Assembly: GCF_022605525.1 (NCBI RefSeq)
Contig: NZ_JAKQYJ010000001.1
Coordinates: 1,101,501-1,165,500, forward strand
Direction of reading: 5' to 3'
Origin: Porphyrobacter sp. GA68
Lineage (GTDB): Bacteria; Pseudomonadota; Alphaproteobacteria; Sphingomonadales; Sphingomonadaceae
Length of the DNA: 64,000 nucleotides
The notes beneath the pieces are model-generated. The model made no database searches. It saw only the letters and a list, made by a program, of their open reading frames with translations, and was not told where the DNA came from. Position 1 is the first letter of the stretch; the number at the start of each line of letters is the position of its first letter. The position numbers and the translations under genes were made by a program. This document shows positions 27,806 through 36,880 of the stretch, piece by piece.

Positions 27806-28183
27806 TCAGCGCAGCCGTTCGATTTCGGCGTTGAGGCGCGGGTTGCTGGAGACGTAATACGTCTCCACATCGGCCAGGCGGCGATCCACGTCCTTCATCC
27901 GGGCGCGGATTTCGCGGGCGGTCCGCTTGGGGCTCTGCCGCACGCCCTGCCAGTATTTCTGCTCCTGCGGATCGCGATAGAGATGCTCCGGCTTGTTGTT
28001 CAGCAGAAGGCCGGCGACAAAATACACCGGGATCAGCGTGCCGCTCAGCGCGAACAGCAGGAACACCGCGCCCAGCCTGACCCACAGCGCATCCACCCCG
28101 GTGTAGTCCGCGATGCCGGCGCAGACACCCATCAGCTTGGCGTTGCTCTTGTCCTTGTAGAGCGACGTGCGCGGCGTATTCAT
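27806..28183 (-). CDS. pspC: PspC-domain membrane protein
   Basis: 125-aa phage-shock protein. The PspC domain YKDKSNAKLMGVCAGIADYTG...DALWVRLG is at residues 8-37, followed by a long hydrophobic segment of one or two helices. The C-terminal cytoplasmic part ends LADVETYYVSSNPRLNAEIERLR, which aligns with the LERIVTDxGYxLxxEIEALR tail of the following array genes. It overlaps pspB by four bases. Confidence 0.92.
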   Translation of the reverse strand: MNTPRTSLYKDKSNAKLMGVCAGIADYTGVDALWVRLGAVFLLFALSGTLIPVYFVAGLLLNNKPEHLYRDPQEQKYWQGVRQSPKRTAREIRARMKDVDRRLADVETYYVSSNPRLNAEIERLR

Positions 28184-28476
28184 TGGCGTTGTCCTTTCTT
28201 CTCGGCCAGCATGCGGTCCAGTTCGCGCAGCTTCTCGTTGTCGATCTCCCGGTCGTGGATCAGCTTGGGTGCGGTGTATTCCGGGTTGTCGGCGGCGACG
28301 AGACGTTCCACCGTGTCCATCCGTTCGTCCAGCCGCTTGGCCAGCTGGTACAGCTCGTCCAGCAGCACCTCGTCATCGGTGGTGATGGTTGCGGCGGTCT
28401 TCCACCGGGTAATGTAGTGCAGCACGATCCATGGCAGAGCGATGAAGATCGCCGCGACCCAGATGAAATCGTCCAT
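28180..28476 (-). CDS. pspB: PspB-type phage-shock membrane protein
   Basis: 98-aa protein: an N-terminal membrane helix (about residues 5-22), a linker, and a helical segment LAKRLDERMDTVERLVAADNPEY resembling the PspB coiled coil, which in Escherichia coli ends MRERIQTLEAILDADHPNW. It sits directly after pspA and before pspC, the classical order. In the model system PspB and PspC sense membrane stress and release PspF from PspA. Confidence 0.85.
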   Translation of the reverse strand: MDDFIWVAAIFIALPWIVLHYITRWKTAATITTDDEVLLDELYQLAKRLDERMDTVERLVAADNPEYTAPKLIHDREIDNEKLRELDRMLAEKKGQRQ

Positions 28477-28479
28477 CTC

Positions 28480-29373
28480 TCAGCCCTCCTTGTTTTCGTC
28501 GGTCTTGCCCAGCGCCTTCTTCAGCGCCTCAAGCTCTTCATCCACCTTGTCCGATCCTTCCAGCGCGGCGATCTCGTCGGCGAGCGACCGTTTGCCTTCG
28601 CCGGCGATGCTCAGCGCGTCGGCCCGTCCTTCGGCATAATCGACGCGGCGCTCCAACTGGTCGAAGCGGGACAATGCCTCGTCCACCCGCTCCGTGCTCA
28701 TCAGGGTACGCAGCTTGACCCGGTTTTCCGCCGACTCCAGCCGGGCGGCGATGGCCGTCTGCCGGCTGCGCGCCTCGCGCAGGCGGCTCTGCAGCTTCTG
28801 GATGTCCTGCTCATAGGCGCGCAGGGCATCGTCGAGCACGGCGATTTCTTCCTTCAACTGAAGGGCCATGTCGGACGCCTTGTTCTTTTCCACGAGAGCC
28901 GCCCGGGCCAGATCCTCGCGATCCTTGGACAGGGCAAGCTGCGCCTTTTCCGCCCACTCCGCCTGCAACCGGTCCAGCTTGACCGTGTGCCGGTGCATTT
29001 CCTTCTGGTCGGCGATGGTGCGGGCCGCCGAAGCGCGCACCTCCACCAGCGTTTCCTCCATTTCCATGATGATCATGCGGATCATCTTGGCCGGGTCGTC
29101 CGCCCGGTCGAGCATGTCGGTGAAGTTGGCGGCGATGATGTCGCGGGTGCGATTGAATATACCCATCAAGTTGGCTCCGTTGAAGAAATCTTCCGGTCCG
29201 CGAGGAGTGCGGCGCTGGCGGCGGTATTCCGGTTCGCTGTCGGCCACGCGCGGAGCGGGCGAACGGCGGATGCGTTCCATCTCACGTTCGATCCGGGGGG
29301 CGCGGCCAGCGCCGCGGCCGCGAGCCGGAGTGTCGTCTTCGGGGCGGAGGAAGTCGTCGTCGGACATGCTCAT
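28480..29373 (-). CDS. pspA: PspA/IM30 membrane-stress protein, possibly with N-terminal extension
   Basis: 297-aa frame. The canonical PspA start MGIFNRTRDIIAANFTDMLD appears only at residue 70, followed by the full helical coiled-coil core (RADDPAKMIRMIIMEMEETLVEVR). Residues 1-69 form an Arg/Pro-rich, low-complexity leader. Two starts are credible: ATG 29373, in ATGA overlap with the upstream 51-aa gene, or ATG 29166 with GGAG nine bases before it, giving a normal-length 228-aa PspA. PspA polymerises on damaged inner membrane and inhibits PspF. Confidence 0.92.
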   Translation of the reverse strand: MSMSDDDFLRPEDDTPARGRGAGRAPRIEREMERIRRSPAPRVADSEPEYRRQRRTPRGPEDFFNGANLMGIFNRTRDIIAANFTDMLDRADDPAKMIRMIIMEMEETLVEVRASAARTIADQKEMHRHTVKLDRLQAEWAEKAQLALSKDREDLARAALVEKNKASDMALQLKEEIAVLDDALRAYEQDIQKLQSRLREARSRQTAIAARLESAENRVKLRTLMSTERVDEALSRFDQLERRVDYAEGRADALSIAGEGKRSLADEIAALEGSDKVDEELEALKKALGKTDENKEG

Positions 29374-29525
29374 GCCAGTTCCACCTGCTGCCAGCCCATC
29401 CCGGCCTGCGGGGCAATATGCGCGGCAGGCAGAGCCGGGCCAAACACGATCAGCGCCGCCATAAGGGGGGCAAATACCATCGCGGCCTTGGCAAAGCTGG
29501 TAGCAGAAAAGGGATGCTGTTGCAT
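29370..29525 (-). CDS. 51-aa membrane peptide at the head of the psp operon
   Basis: A 51-aa peptide beginning MQQHPFSATSFAKAA with one hydrophobic stretch (MVFAPLMAALIVFGPALPAA). It is the first gene after the sigma-54 promoter, has AGGAG before its ATG at 29525, and overlaps the longer pspA start by four bases. No family recognised. It could be a small stress peptide or a leader whose translation couples to pspA. Confidence 0.65.
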   Translation of the reverse strand: MQQHPFSATSFAKAAMVFAPLMAALIVFGPALPAAHIAPQAGMGWQQVELA

Positions 29526-29554
29526 GATGTTTCGTCTCCTGTACGACAGGCCAA

Positions 29555-29569
29555 GCAACCAGCGTGCCA
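29555..29569 (-). promoter_or_regulatory. Sigma-54 promoter of the psp operon
   Basis: The minus strand reads TTGGCACGCTGGTTGCTT, with TGGCAC at -24 (complement of 29564-29569) and TTGC at -12 (complement of 29555-29558). This is a near-perfect match to TGGCACG-N4-TTGC. The start point should be close to 29543, giving a leader of about 20 bases. The activator PspF is encoded divergently. Confidence 0.9.
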
Positions 29570-29609
29570 ATTGCGGTTTTCGGGGAAGTAGCGAGCCAGC
29601 ATATTGGTA

Positions 29610-29631
29610 GAATGCGAAATTGTTGCCATTC
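29610..29631. promoter_or_regulatory. Candidate PspF enhancer site (inverted repeat)
   Basis: GAATG at 29610-29614 and CATTC at 29627-29631 form an imperfect palindrome upstream of the sigma-54 promoter, at a distance suitable for an upstream activating sequence. It is also just before pspF, so it could serve autoregulation. Assigned from position and symmetry only. Confidence 0.35.
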
Positions 29632-29660
29632 GTTGGTGCTGATCGCTAATATGCGGCGCG

Positions 29661-30680
29661 ATGGAGCGGGAAGGTCAGTTCGTTGGGCAATCCGGCGCGT
29701 TCTTGGACGCTGTAGAGCGGACCAGCCGTGCCGCGCCCATGCACCGCCCGGTGCTGGTGATCGGGGAGCGGGGCACGGGTAAGGAACTGATCGCCGAACG
29801 TCTCCACCGCCTGTCCACGCGCTGGGGCGAGCCGCTGGTGACGGTGAACTGCGCCGCGCTGCCGGAAACCCTGATCGAAGCGGAACTGTTCGGGCACGAA
29901 GCGGGTGCGTTCACCGGCGCGACCAAGGCGCGGGTCGGCCGGTTCGAGGAAGCGGACAAGGGCACCCTGTTCCTCGACGAGCTGGGCACCCTGTCGATGG
30001 GTGCGCAGGAACGCCTGCTGCGCGCAGTCGAGTACGGCGAGGTGACGCGGATCGGTTCGTCCCGTCCGATCAGGGTCGATGTGCGGATCGTGGGCGCCAC
30101 CAACGAAGACCTGCCGGCACGCGCGACCGCCGGGACGTTTCGGGCGGACCTGCTCGACCGGCTGTCGTTCGAGGTCATTACCCTGCCGCCGCTGCGGGTT
30201 CGCGAAGGAGACATCGCGGTGCTGGCCGATTACTTCGGACGCCGGATGGCCGCCGAACTGCGGTGGGAGGCGTGGCCCGGCTATGCCCCGCACGTGCAGC
30301 GAGAGCTTGAGGAGTACCGCTGGCCTGGCAATGTGCGCGAACTGCGCAACGTGGTAGAACGCGCCATCTATCGCTGGGACAATTGGGAGGAGCCGGTCGG
30401 CCATGTGCAGTTCGATCCGTTCTCCTCGCCCTGGAAGCCGATGGCCACCCCGAAATCGGGAGACAACGGGACGGCAGCTCCGGCTCTGGCCCCGGCACCC
30501 GAGCCCACCCACGAGAGCGTGCATGACCTGCGCGCTGCGGTCGAGGCCTACGAGCGGCGAATTCTGGCGCACCACCTCGGCGCGAACAGGTGGAACCAGC
30601 GGCAGACGGCCAAGGCGCTCAGCCTCAGCTACGACCAGTTGCGCCATTGCATAAAGAAGCACGGGCTGACCGAAGGCTGA
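29661..30680 (+). CDS. pspF: PspF, sigma-54-dependent activator of the psp operon
   Basis: 339-aa enhancer-binding protein without an N-terminal receiver domain, as in PspF. The AAA+ domain begins at residue 5: Walker A GERGTGKE (35-42), the sigma-54 contact loop GAFTGA (82-87) and Walker B TLFLDELG. A linker leads to a C-terminal Fis-type helix-turn-helix (NRWNQRQTAKALSLSYDQLR). It is divergent from the operon it is expected to activate; PspA would inhibit it. Confidence 0.94.
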   Translation: MEREGQFVGQSGAFLDAVERTSRAAPMHRPVLVIGERGTGKELIAERLHRLSTRWGEPLVTVNCAALPETLIEAELFGHEAGAFTGATKARVGRFEEADKGTLFLDELGTLSMGAQERLLRAVEYGEVTRIGSSRPIRVDVRIVGATNEDLPARATAGTFRADLLDRLSFEVITLPPLRVREGDIAVLADYFGRRMAAELRWEAWPGYAPHVQRELEEYRWPGNVRELRNVVERAIYRWDNWEEPVGHVQFDPFSSPWKPMATPKSGDNGTAAPALAPAPEPTHESVHDLRAAVEAYERRILAHHLGANRWNQRQTAKALSLSYDQLRHCIKKHGLTEG

Positions 30681-30749
30681 TCCGCTCTAGGTGTTTTGCC
30701 GGCCCTGCCCGCCACGCTTCTTCAAGACCATGGCCGGAAATGGTCTGTT

Positions 30750-31136
30750 ATGCGGAACGAAACAGCCTGTTCTCCACCGGCCAGCCTGACAGGGAAGCGC
30801 GCCCGTTCGCGGCTGCGCGTAAGCCTGCCGGCCCGGATCGTTTCGGCCACCGGCAGCGGCGACTGCACAGTGGTCGACGTGTCCGAAACCGGTGCCCGGG
30901 TCGCTGCTCCGGAACCACCTCGCCCGGGGGTGATGGTCGTCGTACGATGCCTCCATCTGGAACTGTTCGGCACGCTGGTGTGGCGCCGCGGCGCCTTGGC
31001 GGGCATCGCCTTCGACGCGCCGTTGCGGCGCGATCAGGTAGTCGGCCTGCGCGGCCTCGCCGACGAAGCTGCCCGCATGCAGGACGAGGCTGCGCGGCAG
31101 GCGGCTCGGGCATGGGCGCAGGGCTACGACCGCTGA
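30750..31136 (+). CDS. PilZ-domain protein
   Basis: 128-aa protein with a PilZ domain, the c-di-GMP receptor fold: RARSRLRVSLPARIVS carries the Arg-rich binding motif and VVDVSETGARVAAP the second (D/N)xSxxG motif. A charged helical tail follows. Start at ATG 30750; a TTG at 30696 in the same frame is possible but poorer. It follows pspF on the same strand after 69 bases. Its output partner is unknown. Confidence 0.82.
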   Translation: MRNETACSPPASLTGKRARSRLRVSLPARIVSATGSGDCTVVDVSETGARVAAPEPPRPGVMVVVRCLHLELFGTLVWRRGALAGIAFDAPLRRDQVVGLRGLADEAARMQDEAARQAARAWAQGYDR

Positions 31137-31152
31137 TCTTGCGAAAAGGCGC

Positions 31153-31181
31153 TTGCCAATCGGGCGGGAGCAAACTATCTC
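31153..31181 (+). promoter_or_regulatory. Candidate promoter for the rimP-nusA-infB operon
   Basis: TTGCCA at 31153-31158 and CTATCT at 31175-31180, separated by 16 bases, in the 144-base gap before rimP. Pattern match only. Confidence 0.35.
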
Positions 31182-31280
31182 TCCGGCAATCCCGACATTG
31201 TGAAAGCGAAGTAGGGGCTGGCGCCGCAAGGGGCCGGCACGAAACCGCTTTGCCACAAAGTCCAGCTAATTGGAGAGTTG

Positions 31281-31844
31281 ATGGCCGATCTAGCCCGCCT
31301 GACTGATCTCATAGAGCCGGAGGCGCGCGCGCTTGGGCTCGATCTTGTGCGGGTCAAGATGATGGCGAGCGAGGCGGGCGAAGGCGGCCAGGCGCTGCAG
31401 ATCATGGCGGAAGACCCGGCCACTGGGCAAATGATCATCGACCAGTGCGCGGCTCTGTCGCGGCGGGTGTCGGACCGCCTCGACGCTCTGGAAGAGGCGG
31501 GCGACGAGCTGATCGAGGGCGCTTATCACCTCGAAGTGTCCAGCCCAGGCATCGACCGGCCCCTGACCCGGCCCAAGGATTTCGCGAACTGGACCGGGCA
31601 CGAGGCGAAGATCAGCCTGGACAAGTCGGCGCCCGGTCAACGCACTTTTCGCGGGATCCTGCGCGGGATCAACGGTGACATTGTCACTATCATCGACAAC
31701 AAGGCGGGGGAAACCGCTCTGCCGCTGGCCGACATTCACTCGGCGAAGCTCGTCCTGACGGATGAACTCATCGCCGCCACCAAACCGCTCGACACCACGG
31801 GTGCCGAGGACATCGTCGAAGTAGAAGAAAAGGTCGAAGACTGA
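31281..31844 (+). CDS. rimP: Ribosome maturation factor RimP
   Basis: 187-aa 30S-assembly factor. N-terminal domain with LTDLIEPEARALGLDLVRVK, middle CAALSRRVSDRLD and the signature YHLEVSSPGIDRPLTRPKDF, then a C-terminal SH3-like beta domain. Start ATG 31281 with GGAGAG five bases before it; TTG at 31278 directly precedes. The stop overlaps the nusA start (TGATG). First gene of the conserved rimP-nusA-ylxR-infB-rbfA cluster. Confidence 0.96.
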   Translation: MADLARLTDLIEPEARALGLDLVRVKMMASEAGEGGQALQIMAEDPATGQMIIDQCAALSRRVSDRLDALEEAGDELIEGAYHLEVSSPGIDRPLTRPKDFANWTGHEAKISLDKSAPGQRTFRGILRGINGDIVTIIDNKAGETALPLADIHSAKLVLTDELIAATKPLDTTGAEDIVEVEEKVED

Positions 31845-33529
31845 TGGCCACCACTGCCGTATCCGCCAACAAGGCCGAACTGCTCGCAATCGCGAACTCG
31901 GTCGCGTCGGAAAAGATGATCGACAAGGCGATCGTCATCGAAGCGATGGAAGAAGCGATCCAGAAATCCGCGCGCAACCGCTACGGGGCGGAAAACGACA
32001 TCCGGGCCAAGCTCGACCCGCAAACGGGTGACCTGCGCCTGTGGCGCGTCGTGGAAGTGGTCGAAGAGGTCGAGGACTACTTCAAGCAGGTTTCGGTCGA
32101 GCAGGCGCAGAAATTGCAGGACGGGGCCAAGGTCGGCGACTTCATCGTCGATCCGCTGCCGCCGGTTGACCTTGGCCGCATCGATGCGCAGTCTGCCAAG
32201 CAGGTCATTTTCCAGAAGGTCCGCGATGCCGAGCGCGAGCGGCAGTACGAAGAGTTCAAGGACCGAGCCGGCGAGATCATCACCGGCGTCATCAAATCGG
32301 TCGAATTTGGTCACGTCATCGTGAACCTGGGGCGCGCTGACGGAGTTATCCGCCGCGACCAGCAGATTCCGCGCGAACCGATCCGCAACGGGGAACGCAT
32401 CCGCGCGCTCATCACCAAGGTCGAACGCAACAATCGCGGGCAGCAGATCTTCCTGTCGCGCGCTCACCCCGATTTCATGCGCAAGCTGTTCGCGCAGGAA
32501 GTGCCCGAAATCTACGACGGCATCATCGAGATCAAGGCCGCCGCTCGCGATCCGGGCAGCCGCGCCAAGATCGGCGTCATTAGCCGCGACAGCTCGATCG
32601 ACCCGGTCGGCGCCTGCGTCGGCATGAAGGGCAGCCGCGTACAGGCGGTCGTGCAGGAACTTCAGGGCGAGAAGATCGACATCATCCCCTGGTCCGAAGA
32701 TACTGCGACCTTCGTGGTCAACGCGCTGCAACCGGCGAAAGTCGCCCGGGTGGTGCTCGACGAGGAGGAAGGCAGGATCGAAGTGGTGGTGCCCGACGAC
32801 CAGCTCAGCCTGGCGATCGGCCGCCGCGGGCAGAACGTGCGCCTCGCCAGCCAGCTGACCGGCCACCAGATCGACATCATGACGGAAGAAGAGGCGAGCG
32901 AGCGGCGCAGCCGCGAGTTCTCCGAACGCTCCAAGATGTTCGAGGAAGAACTGGATGTTGATGAAACCCTGTCGCAGTTGCTGGTAGCCGAAGGGTTCCA
33001 GGAACTGGAGGAAGTCGCTTATGTCGAGCTGTCGGAACTCGCCAGCATCGAAGGCTTTGACGAGGAACTGGCCGAAGAACTCCAGAACCGCGCAACCGAG
33101 GCGCTGGAGCGGCAGGAAGAGGCCCACCGGACCGAGCGGCGCGAACTGGGCGTGGAAGACGACCTTGCCGAGCTGCCCCACCTGACCGAAGCCATGCTGG
33201 TCACGCTGGGCAAGGCGGGGATCAGGACGCTGGACGATTTGGCAGACCTCGCCACCGACGAACTCATCGCCAAGAAGGCCGAAGCGCCGCGCCGGCGTGC
33301 CAGCGCAGCCGACGGCCCGCCGCAGCGCCGGCCGCAGCGAGCCGAGGACAAAGGCGGCGTGCTGGGCGCGTTCGGGCTGACCGAAGAGCAGGGCAACGAG
33401 ATTATCATGGCTGCCCGCGCGCACTGGTTCGAGGACGAGGAAACGGCTGCCGATGCGGCGGGTCTCGACGCGGACAGCGCAAGCGCCGCTGACACACAGG
33501 AGGCCGCCGATGCGGACTCCACCCAATGA
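31844..33529 (+). CDS. nusA: Transcription elongation/termination factor NusA
   Basis: 561-aa RNA-polymerase-binding protein. N-terminal domain (residues 1-125), S1 domain (about 132-200, ITGVIKSVEFGHVIVNLG), then two KH domains with IGVISRDSSIDPVGACVGMKG and LSLAIGRRGQNVRLASQL. The C-terminus has a pair of helix-hairpin-helix-like acidic repeats (LDVDETLSQLLVAEGF...; AELPHLTEAMLVTLGKAGIRTLDDLADL) and an acidic tail. Full length for an alphaproteobacterium. Confidence 0.97.
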   Translation: MATTAVSANKAELLAIANSVASEKMIDKAIVIEAMEEAIQKSARNRYGAENDIRAKLDPQTGDLRLWRVVEVVEEVEDYFKQVSVEQAQKLQDGAKVGDFIVDPLPPVDLGRIDAQSAKQVIFQKVRDAERERQYEEFKDRAGEIITGVIKSVEFGHVIVNLGRADGVIRRDQQIPREPIRNGERIRALITKVERNNRGQQIFLSRAHPDFMRKLFAQEVPEIYDGIIEIKAAARDPGSRAKIGVISRDSSIDPVGACVGMKGSRVQAVVQELQGEKIDIIPWSEDTATFVVNALQPAKVARVVLDEEEGRIEVVVPDDQLSLAIGRRGQNVRLASQLTGHQIDIMTEEEASERRSREFSERSKMFEEELDVDETLSQLLVAEGFQELEEVAYVELSELASIEGFDEELAEELQNRATEALERQEEAHRTERRELGVEDDLAELPHLTEAMLVTLGKAGIRTLDDLADLATDELIAKKAEAPRRRASAADGPPQRRPQRAEDKGGVLGAFGLTEEQGNEIIMAARAHWFEDEETAADAAGLDADSASAADTQEAADADSTQ

Positions 33530-34259
33530 GCGCCTGACGCCCGCCACTGCTGAACCCGCCGACGCGTTCTCCGGAGCGCCGGAGCGGCGGTGCATCCTGA
33601 CCCGCCAGTCGCGCGGCCGGGACGAGCTGACGCGCCTTGCCGTCGCATCTGACGGGCTGGTGCTGCCCGACGTGCAGGCAAGGGCACCGGGAAGGGGTGC
33701 CTGGATCGGCGTCGACCGCCCGACCCTTGAAAAGGCGATCCGCGATGGCACATTGAAGCGGGCGCTGGCGCACGCTTTCAAGAGCGGCGCTCTGCGGGTG
33801 CCCGAGGACCTGCCGGAACGGATCGACCGGGCACTGCAGAAGCTGCTGCTGGATCGTCTTGGCCTTGAATTGCGGGCAGGACACCTCCTGCTGGGTTCGC
33901 AGCGCATCGACAAGGCGGCGCGGGAAGGGCGTGTTACCTATCTGTTCCATGCCGCCGACGCCAGCGCGGATGGCGCGGCCAAGCTCGACCAGGCCTGGCG
34001 GGTAGGCACCGATGCCGAAGGTTCGGGAAAGACGGGGACACGCTTGCCACTGGACCGCAATGCCCTGTCTGTGGCAATGGGCCGGGAAAATGTCGTCCAC
34101 CTCGCCCTGACGGATGAGGGTGCCGGTCGCCGGGTAGGCGCGATCGCCGGACGTTGGAGCGCATACAAGGGGACTGCGATTGCCGCCACCGGCAGGCAGA
34201 GCGGCGCTGACCCGGCTGAACCGACTGGTTTGGCCGGAACGGATTTTGTGAAGGATTGA
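33510..34259 (+). CDS. YlxR-family (DUF448) RNA-binding protein with L7Ae-like C-terminus
   Basis: 249-aa protein. Residues 20-100 are a DUF448/YlxR domain: RRCILTRQSRGRDELTRLAV (normally RxCxxC/TR) and GRGAWI. The next 100 residues (LLLDRLGLELRAGHLLLG through VTYLFHAADAS) resemble an L7Ae-type RNA-binding domain, a fusion typical of alphaproteobacteria. The start at ATG 33510 overlaps nusA by 20 bases and has AGGAGG nine bases upstream. Confidence 0.88.
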   Translation: MRTPPNERLTPATAEPADAFSGAPERRCILTRQSRGRDELTRLAVASDGLVLPDVQARAPGRGAWIGVDRPTLEKAIRDGTLKRALAHAFKSGALRVPEDLPERIDRALQKLLLDRLGLELRAGHLLLGSQRIDKAAREGRVTYLFHAADASADGAAKLDQAWRVGTDAEGSGKTGTRLPLDRNALSVAMGRENVVHLALTDEGAGRRVGAIAGRWSAYKGTAIAATGRQSGADPAEPTGLAGTDFVKD

Positions 34260-34267
34260 CGGGTTTT

Positions 34268-36814
34268 ATGAGCGACGAAGACACCACCGCGCGCACGCGC
34301 AAGCCGCTGGGCCTGAAGCGGTCCGTCGACGCGGGCGAGGTCAAGCAGACCTTCAGCCACGGCCGCACCAACAAGGTCGCGGTGGAGGTGAAGCGTCGCC
34401 GCAAGCTGCTGAAGCCGGGCGAGACGGTGGAGCAGGCGCCCGCGACCGCCGCGGTGGCCGAACCGGTGGCCGCCCCGCCCCCGCCTCCTCCCCCGCCGCC
34501 CAAGCCTGCTCCGCGCCCCAGCGCACCTGCTGGCGAAACGCCGCAGGAACGGGTCGCCCGCCTCGCTCGCGAAGCCGAGGAAGATCGGCTGCGCAAGGCC
34601 GAGGAAGCCCGCCGCCGCGAGGAAGAAGCCCAGGCAAGCGCCCTTGAAGAACAGCGCCGCCGCGCGGAAGACAACCGCAGGGCCGAGGAAGAGGCGCTGC
34701 GCCGGGCGGCGGAGGCGCCTCCTGCCGAACCGGCTGCGCAGGACGAGAGCGCGAGTGCCGATCCGGCTGGCGGCGAAGCGGCCGAGGAGAGTTCCGGTTC
34801 TGCCGCAGCCGCACCCGCGCCGCGGCGGTTCACTCCGGTTGCCCGGCCAGAGCCCAAGCGTCCCGAAAAGAAGAAAGAGGAGAAGAAGACCCGTTCTGCC
34901 GGGGACGAACGCGACGACAAGCGTCGTGGCGGCAAGCTGACTGTCAACCGGGCGCTGAACTCCGACGAAGGCGCCCGCGCTCGTTCGCTGGCCGCGCTGA
35001 AGCGCGCCCGGGAAAAAGAGCGCCGTGCGCAGGGCGGGGGCGGCGGCAAGGCGCGCGAGAAGCAGGTGCGCGATGTCGTCGTGCCCGAAGCCATCACGGT
35101 GGGCGAACTGGCCAACCGCATGGCGGAAAAGGGCGCGGACCTCGTGAAGGCGCTGTTCAACATGGGCATGATGGTCACGGTCAACCAGACCATCGACCAG
35201 GACACCGCCGAACTGCTGGTGGAAGAGTTCGGCCACAACATCACCCGCGTGTCGGAAAGCGATGTCGACATCGACACGTCGGTCGATCAGGATCCCGAAG
35301 AAACGCTGCGTCCGCGGCCGCCGGTGGTCACGATCATGGGCCACGTCGACCACGGCAAGACGTCGCTGCTGGATGCGCTGCGCGGAACCGACGTGGTGAA
35401 GGGCGAGGCCGGCGGCATCACCCAGCATATCGGCGCGTACCAGATCACCACGAAGGCGGGGGACAAGATCACCTTCCTCGATACACCTGGGCACGCGGCG
35501 TTTACCGAGATGCGCGCGCGCGGTGCCAATGTCACCGACATCGTGGTGCTGGTGGTGGCGGCGGATGACGGCATCATGCCGCAGACGGTGGAGGCCATCA
35601 ATCACACCCGTGCGGCGGGCGTGCCGATGATCGTCGCCATCAACAAGGTGGACAAGCCCGAGGCAAACCCGCAGCGCATCCGCGAACGCCTGCTGGAACA
35701 GAATGTCGTCGTAGAGGCCATGTCGGGCGACGTGCAGGACGTGGAAGTATCGGCCAAGACAGGCGACGGACTGGACAGGCTGGTCGAGGCGATCCAGCTG
35801 CAGGCCGAACTGCTGGACCTCAAGGCGCGGCGCGACCGCGACGCCGAAGGCATCGTGGTGGAAGCGCAGCTCGACAAGGGGCGCGGCGCGGTCGCAACCC
35901 TGCTGGTCACGCGCGGCACCTTGAAGCGCGGCGATACCTTCGTTGTCGGCACCGAGAGCGGCCGCGTCCGCGCGCTGATCGACGACAAGGGGAGCCAGGT
36001 GAAGGAAGCCGGCCCCTCCGTTCCGGTGGAGGTGCTGGGGTTGGGCGGCGTGCCGATGGCCGGCGACCAGTTGACTGTGGTGGAGAACGAACAGCGCGCC
36101 CGCGAAGTCGCAGCCTATCGGCAGGAACAGGCAACTGCCAAGCGCACCGCGCTGGCGCCGACGAACTTCGACACCATGTTCGCCGGGCTGCAGTCCAGCG
36201 TCATCGAATATCCGGTGGTGGTGAAGGCGGATGTGCAGGGTTCGGTGGAGGCCATCGTGTCGGCCCTGCACAACCTGTCGAATGACGACATCAAGGTGCG
36301 CGTGCTGCACGCCGGGGTAGGCGCGATCACCGAAACGGACGTGTCACTGGCAGCGGCATCGAAGGCGCCGATCATCGGCTTCAACGTGCGTCCCAACGCC
36401 AAGGCGCGGCAGCTGGTGGAACGCGAAAAGGTGCGGATGATGTACCACGACGTCATCTACCACCTGACCGACGAGGTCACGAAGGAGCTGCTGGGCGAAC
36501 TCGGCCCGCTCAAGGTCGAGAACGTCATCGGCCGGGCCGAGGTCAAGCAGGTGTTCCCTGCGGGCAAGCGCGACAAGGCGGCCGGCCTGCTGGTGGTCGA
36601 AGGGGTGCTGCGCAAGGGGCTGCATGCCCGGCTCACCCGAAAGGATGTCATCGTATCGGCCACCGTTATCCAGTCGCTCCGCCGGTTCAAGGACGACGTG
36701 GACGAAGTGCGCACGGGGCTGGAATGCGGCGTGGTGCTGGCGGACACGAATGACATCAAGCCTGGCGACCAGCTTGAAGTCTTTGAGGTGGAGGAGCGGG
36801 AGCGGACTTTGTAG
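34268..36814 (+). CDS. infB: Translation initiation factor IF-2
   Basis: 848-aa GTPase that places initiator tRNA on the ribosome. The N-terminal IF2 helper segment ([14 protein letters not shown]) is followed by a long Ala/Glu/Arg-rich, Pro-rich linker to about residue 270. The G domain has GHVDHGKTS at about 358 (G1), DTPGHAAF (G3) and NKVD (G4); the C-terminal domains II-IV are complete. ATG 34268 is selected as the N-terminus ([10 protein letters not shown]). It starts 8 bases after the ylxR-like gene. Confidence 0.97.
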   Translation: MSDEDTTARTRKPLGLKRSVDAGEVKQTFSHGRTNKVAVEVKRRRKLLKPGETVEQAPATAAVAEPVAAPPPPPPPPPKPAPRPSAPAGETPQERVARLAREAEEDRLRKAEEARRREEEAQASALEEQRRRAEDNRRAEEEALRRAAEAPPAEPAAQDESASADPAGGEAAEESSGSAAAAPAPRRFTPVARPEPKRPEKKKEEKKTRSAGDERDDKRRGGKLTVNRALNSDEGARARSLAALKRAREKERRAQGGGGGKAREKQVRDVVVPEAITVGELANRMAEKGADLVKALFNMGMMVTVNQTIDQDTAELLVEEFGHNITRVSESDVDIDTSVDQDPEETLRPRPPVVTIMGHVDHGKTSLLDALRGTDVVKGEAGGITQHIGAYQITTKAGDKITFLDTPGHAAFTEMRARGANVTDIVVLVVAADDGIMPQTVEAINHTRAAGVPMIVAINKVDKPEANPQRIRERLLEQNVVVEAMSGDVQDVEVSAKTGDGLDRLVEAIQLQAELLDLKARRDRDAEGIVVEAQLDKGRGAVATLLVTRGTLKRGDTFVVGTESGRVRALIDDKGSQVKEAGPSVPVEVLGLGGVPMAGDQLTVVENEQRAREVAAYRQEQATAKRTALAPTNFDTMFAGLQSSVIEYPVVVKADVQGSVEAIVSALHNLSNDDIKVRVLHAGVGAITETDVSLAAASKAPIIGFNVRPNAKARQLVEREKVRMMYHDVIYHLTDEVTKELLGELGPLKVENVIGRAEVKQVFPAGKRDKAAGLLVVEGVLRKGLHARLTRKDVIVSATVIQSLRRFKDDVDEVRTGLECGVVLADTNDIKPGDQLEVFEVEERERTL

Positions 36815-36880
36815 CGGCTTGACTGCTCCCCCAGCTCAGAAGGGGTGCACCCGCCACTACGCTCGCTAAGGACGGATAAG

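Noticed and set aside
33938-36310. Antisense open frame opposite infB
   Set aside because: infB is complete on the plus strand; the antisense frame lacks any family signature.
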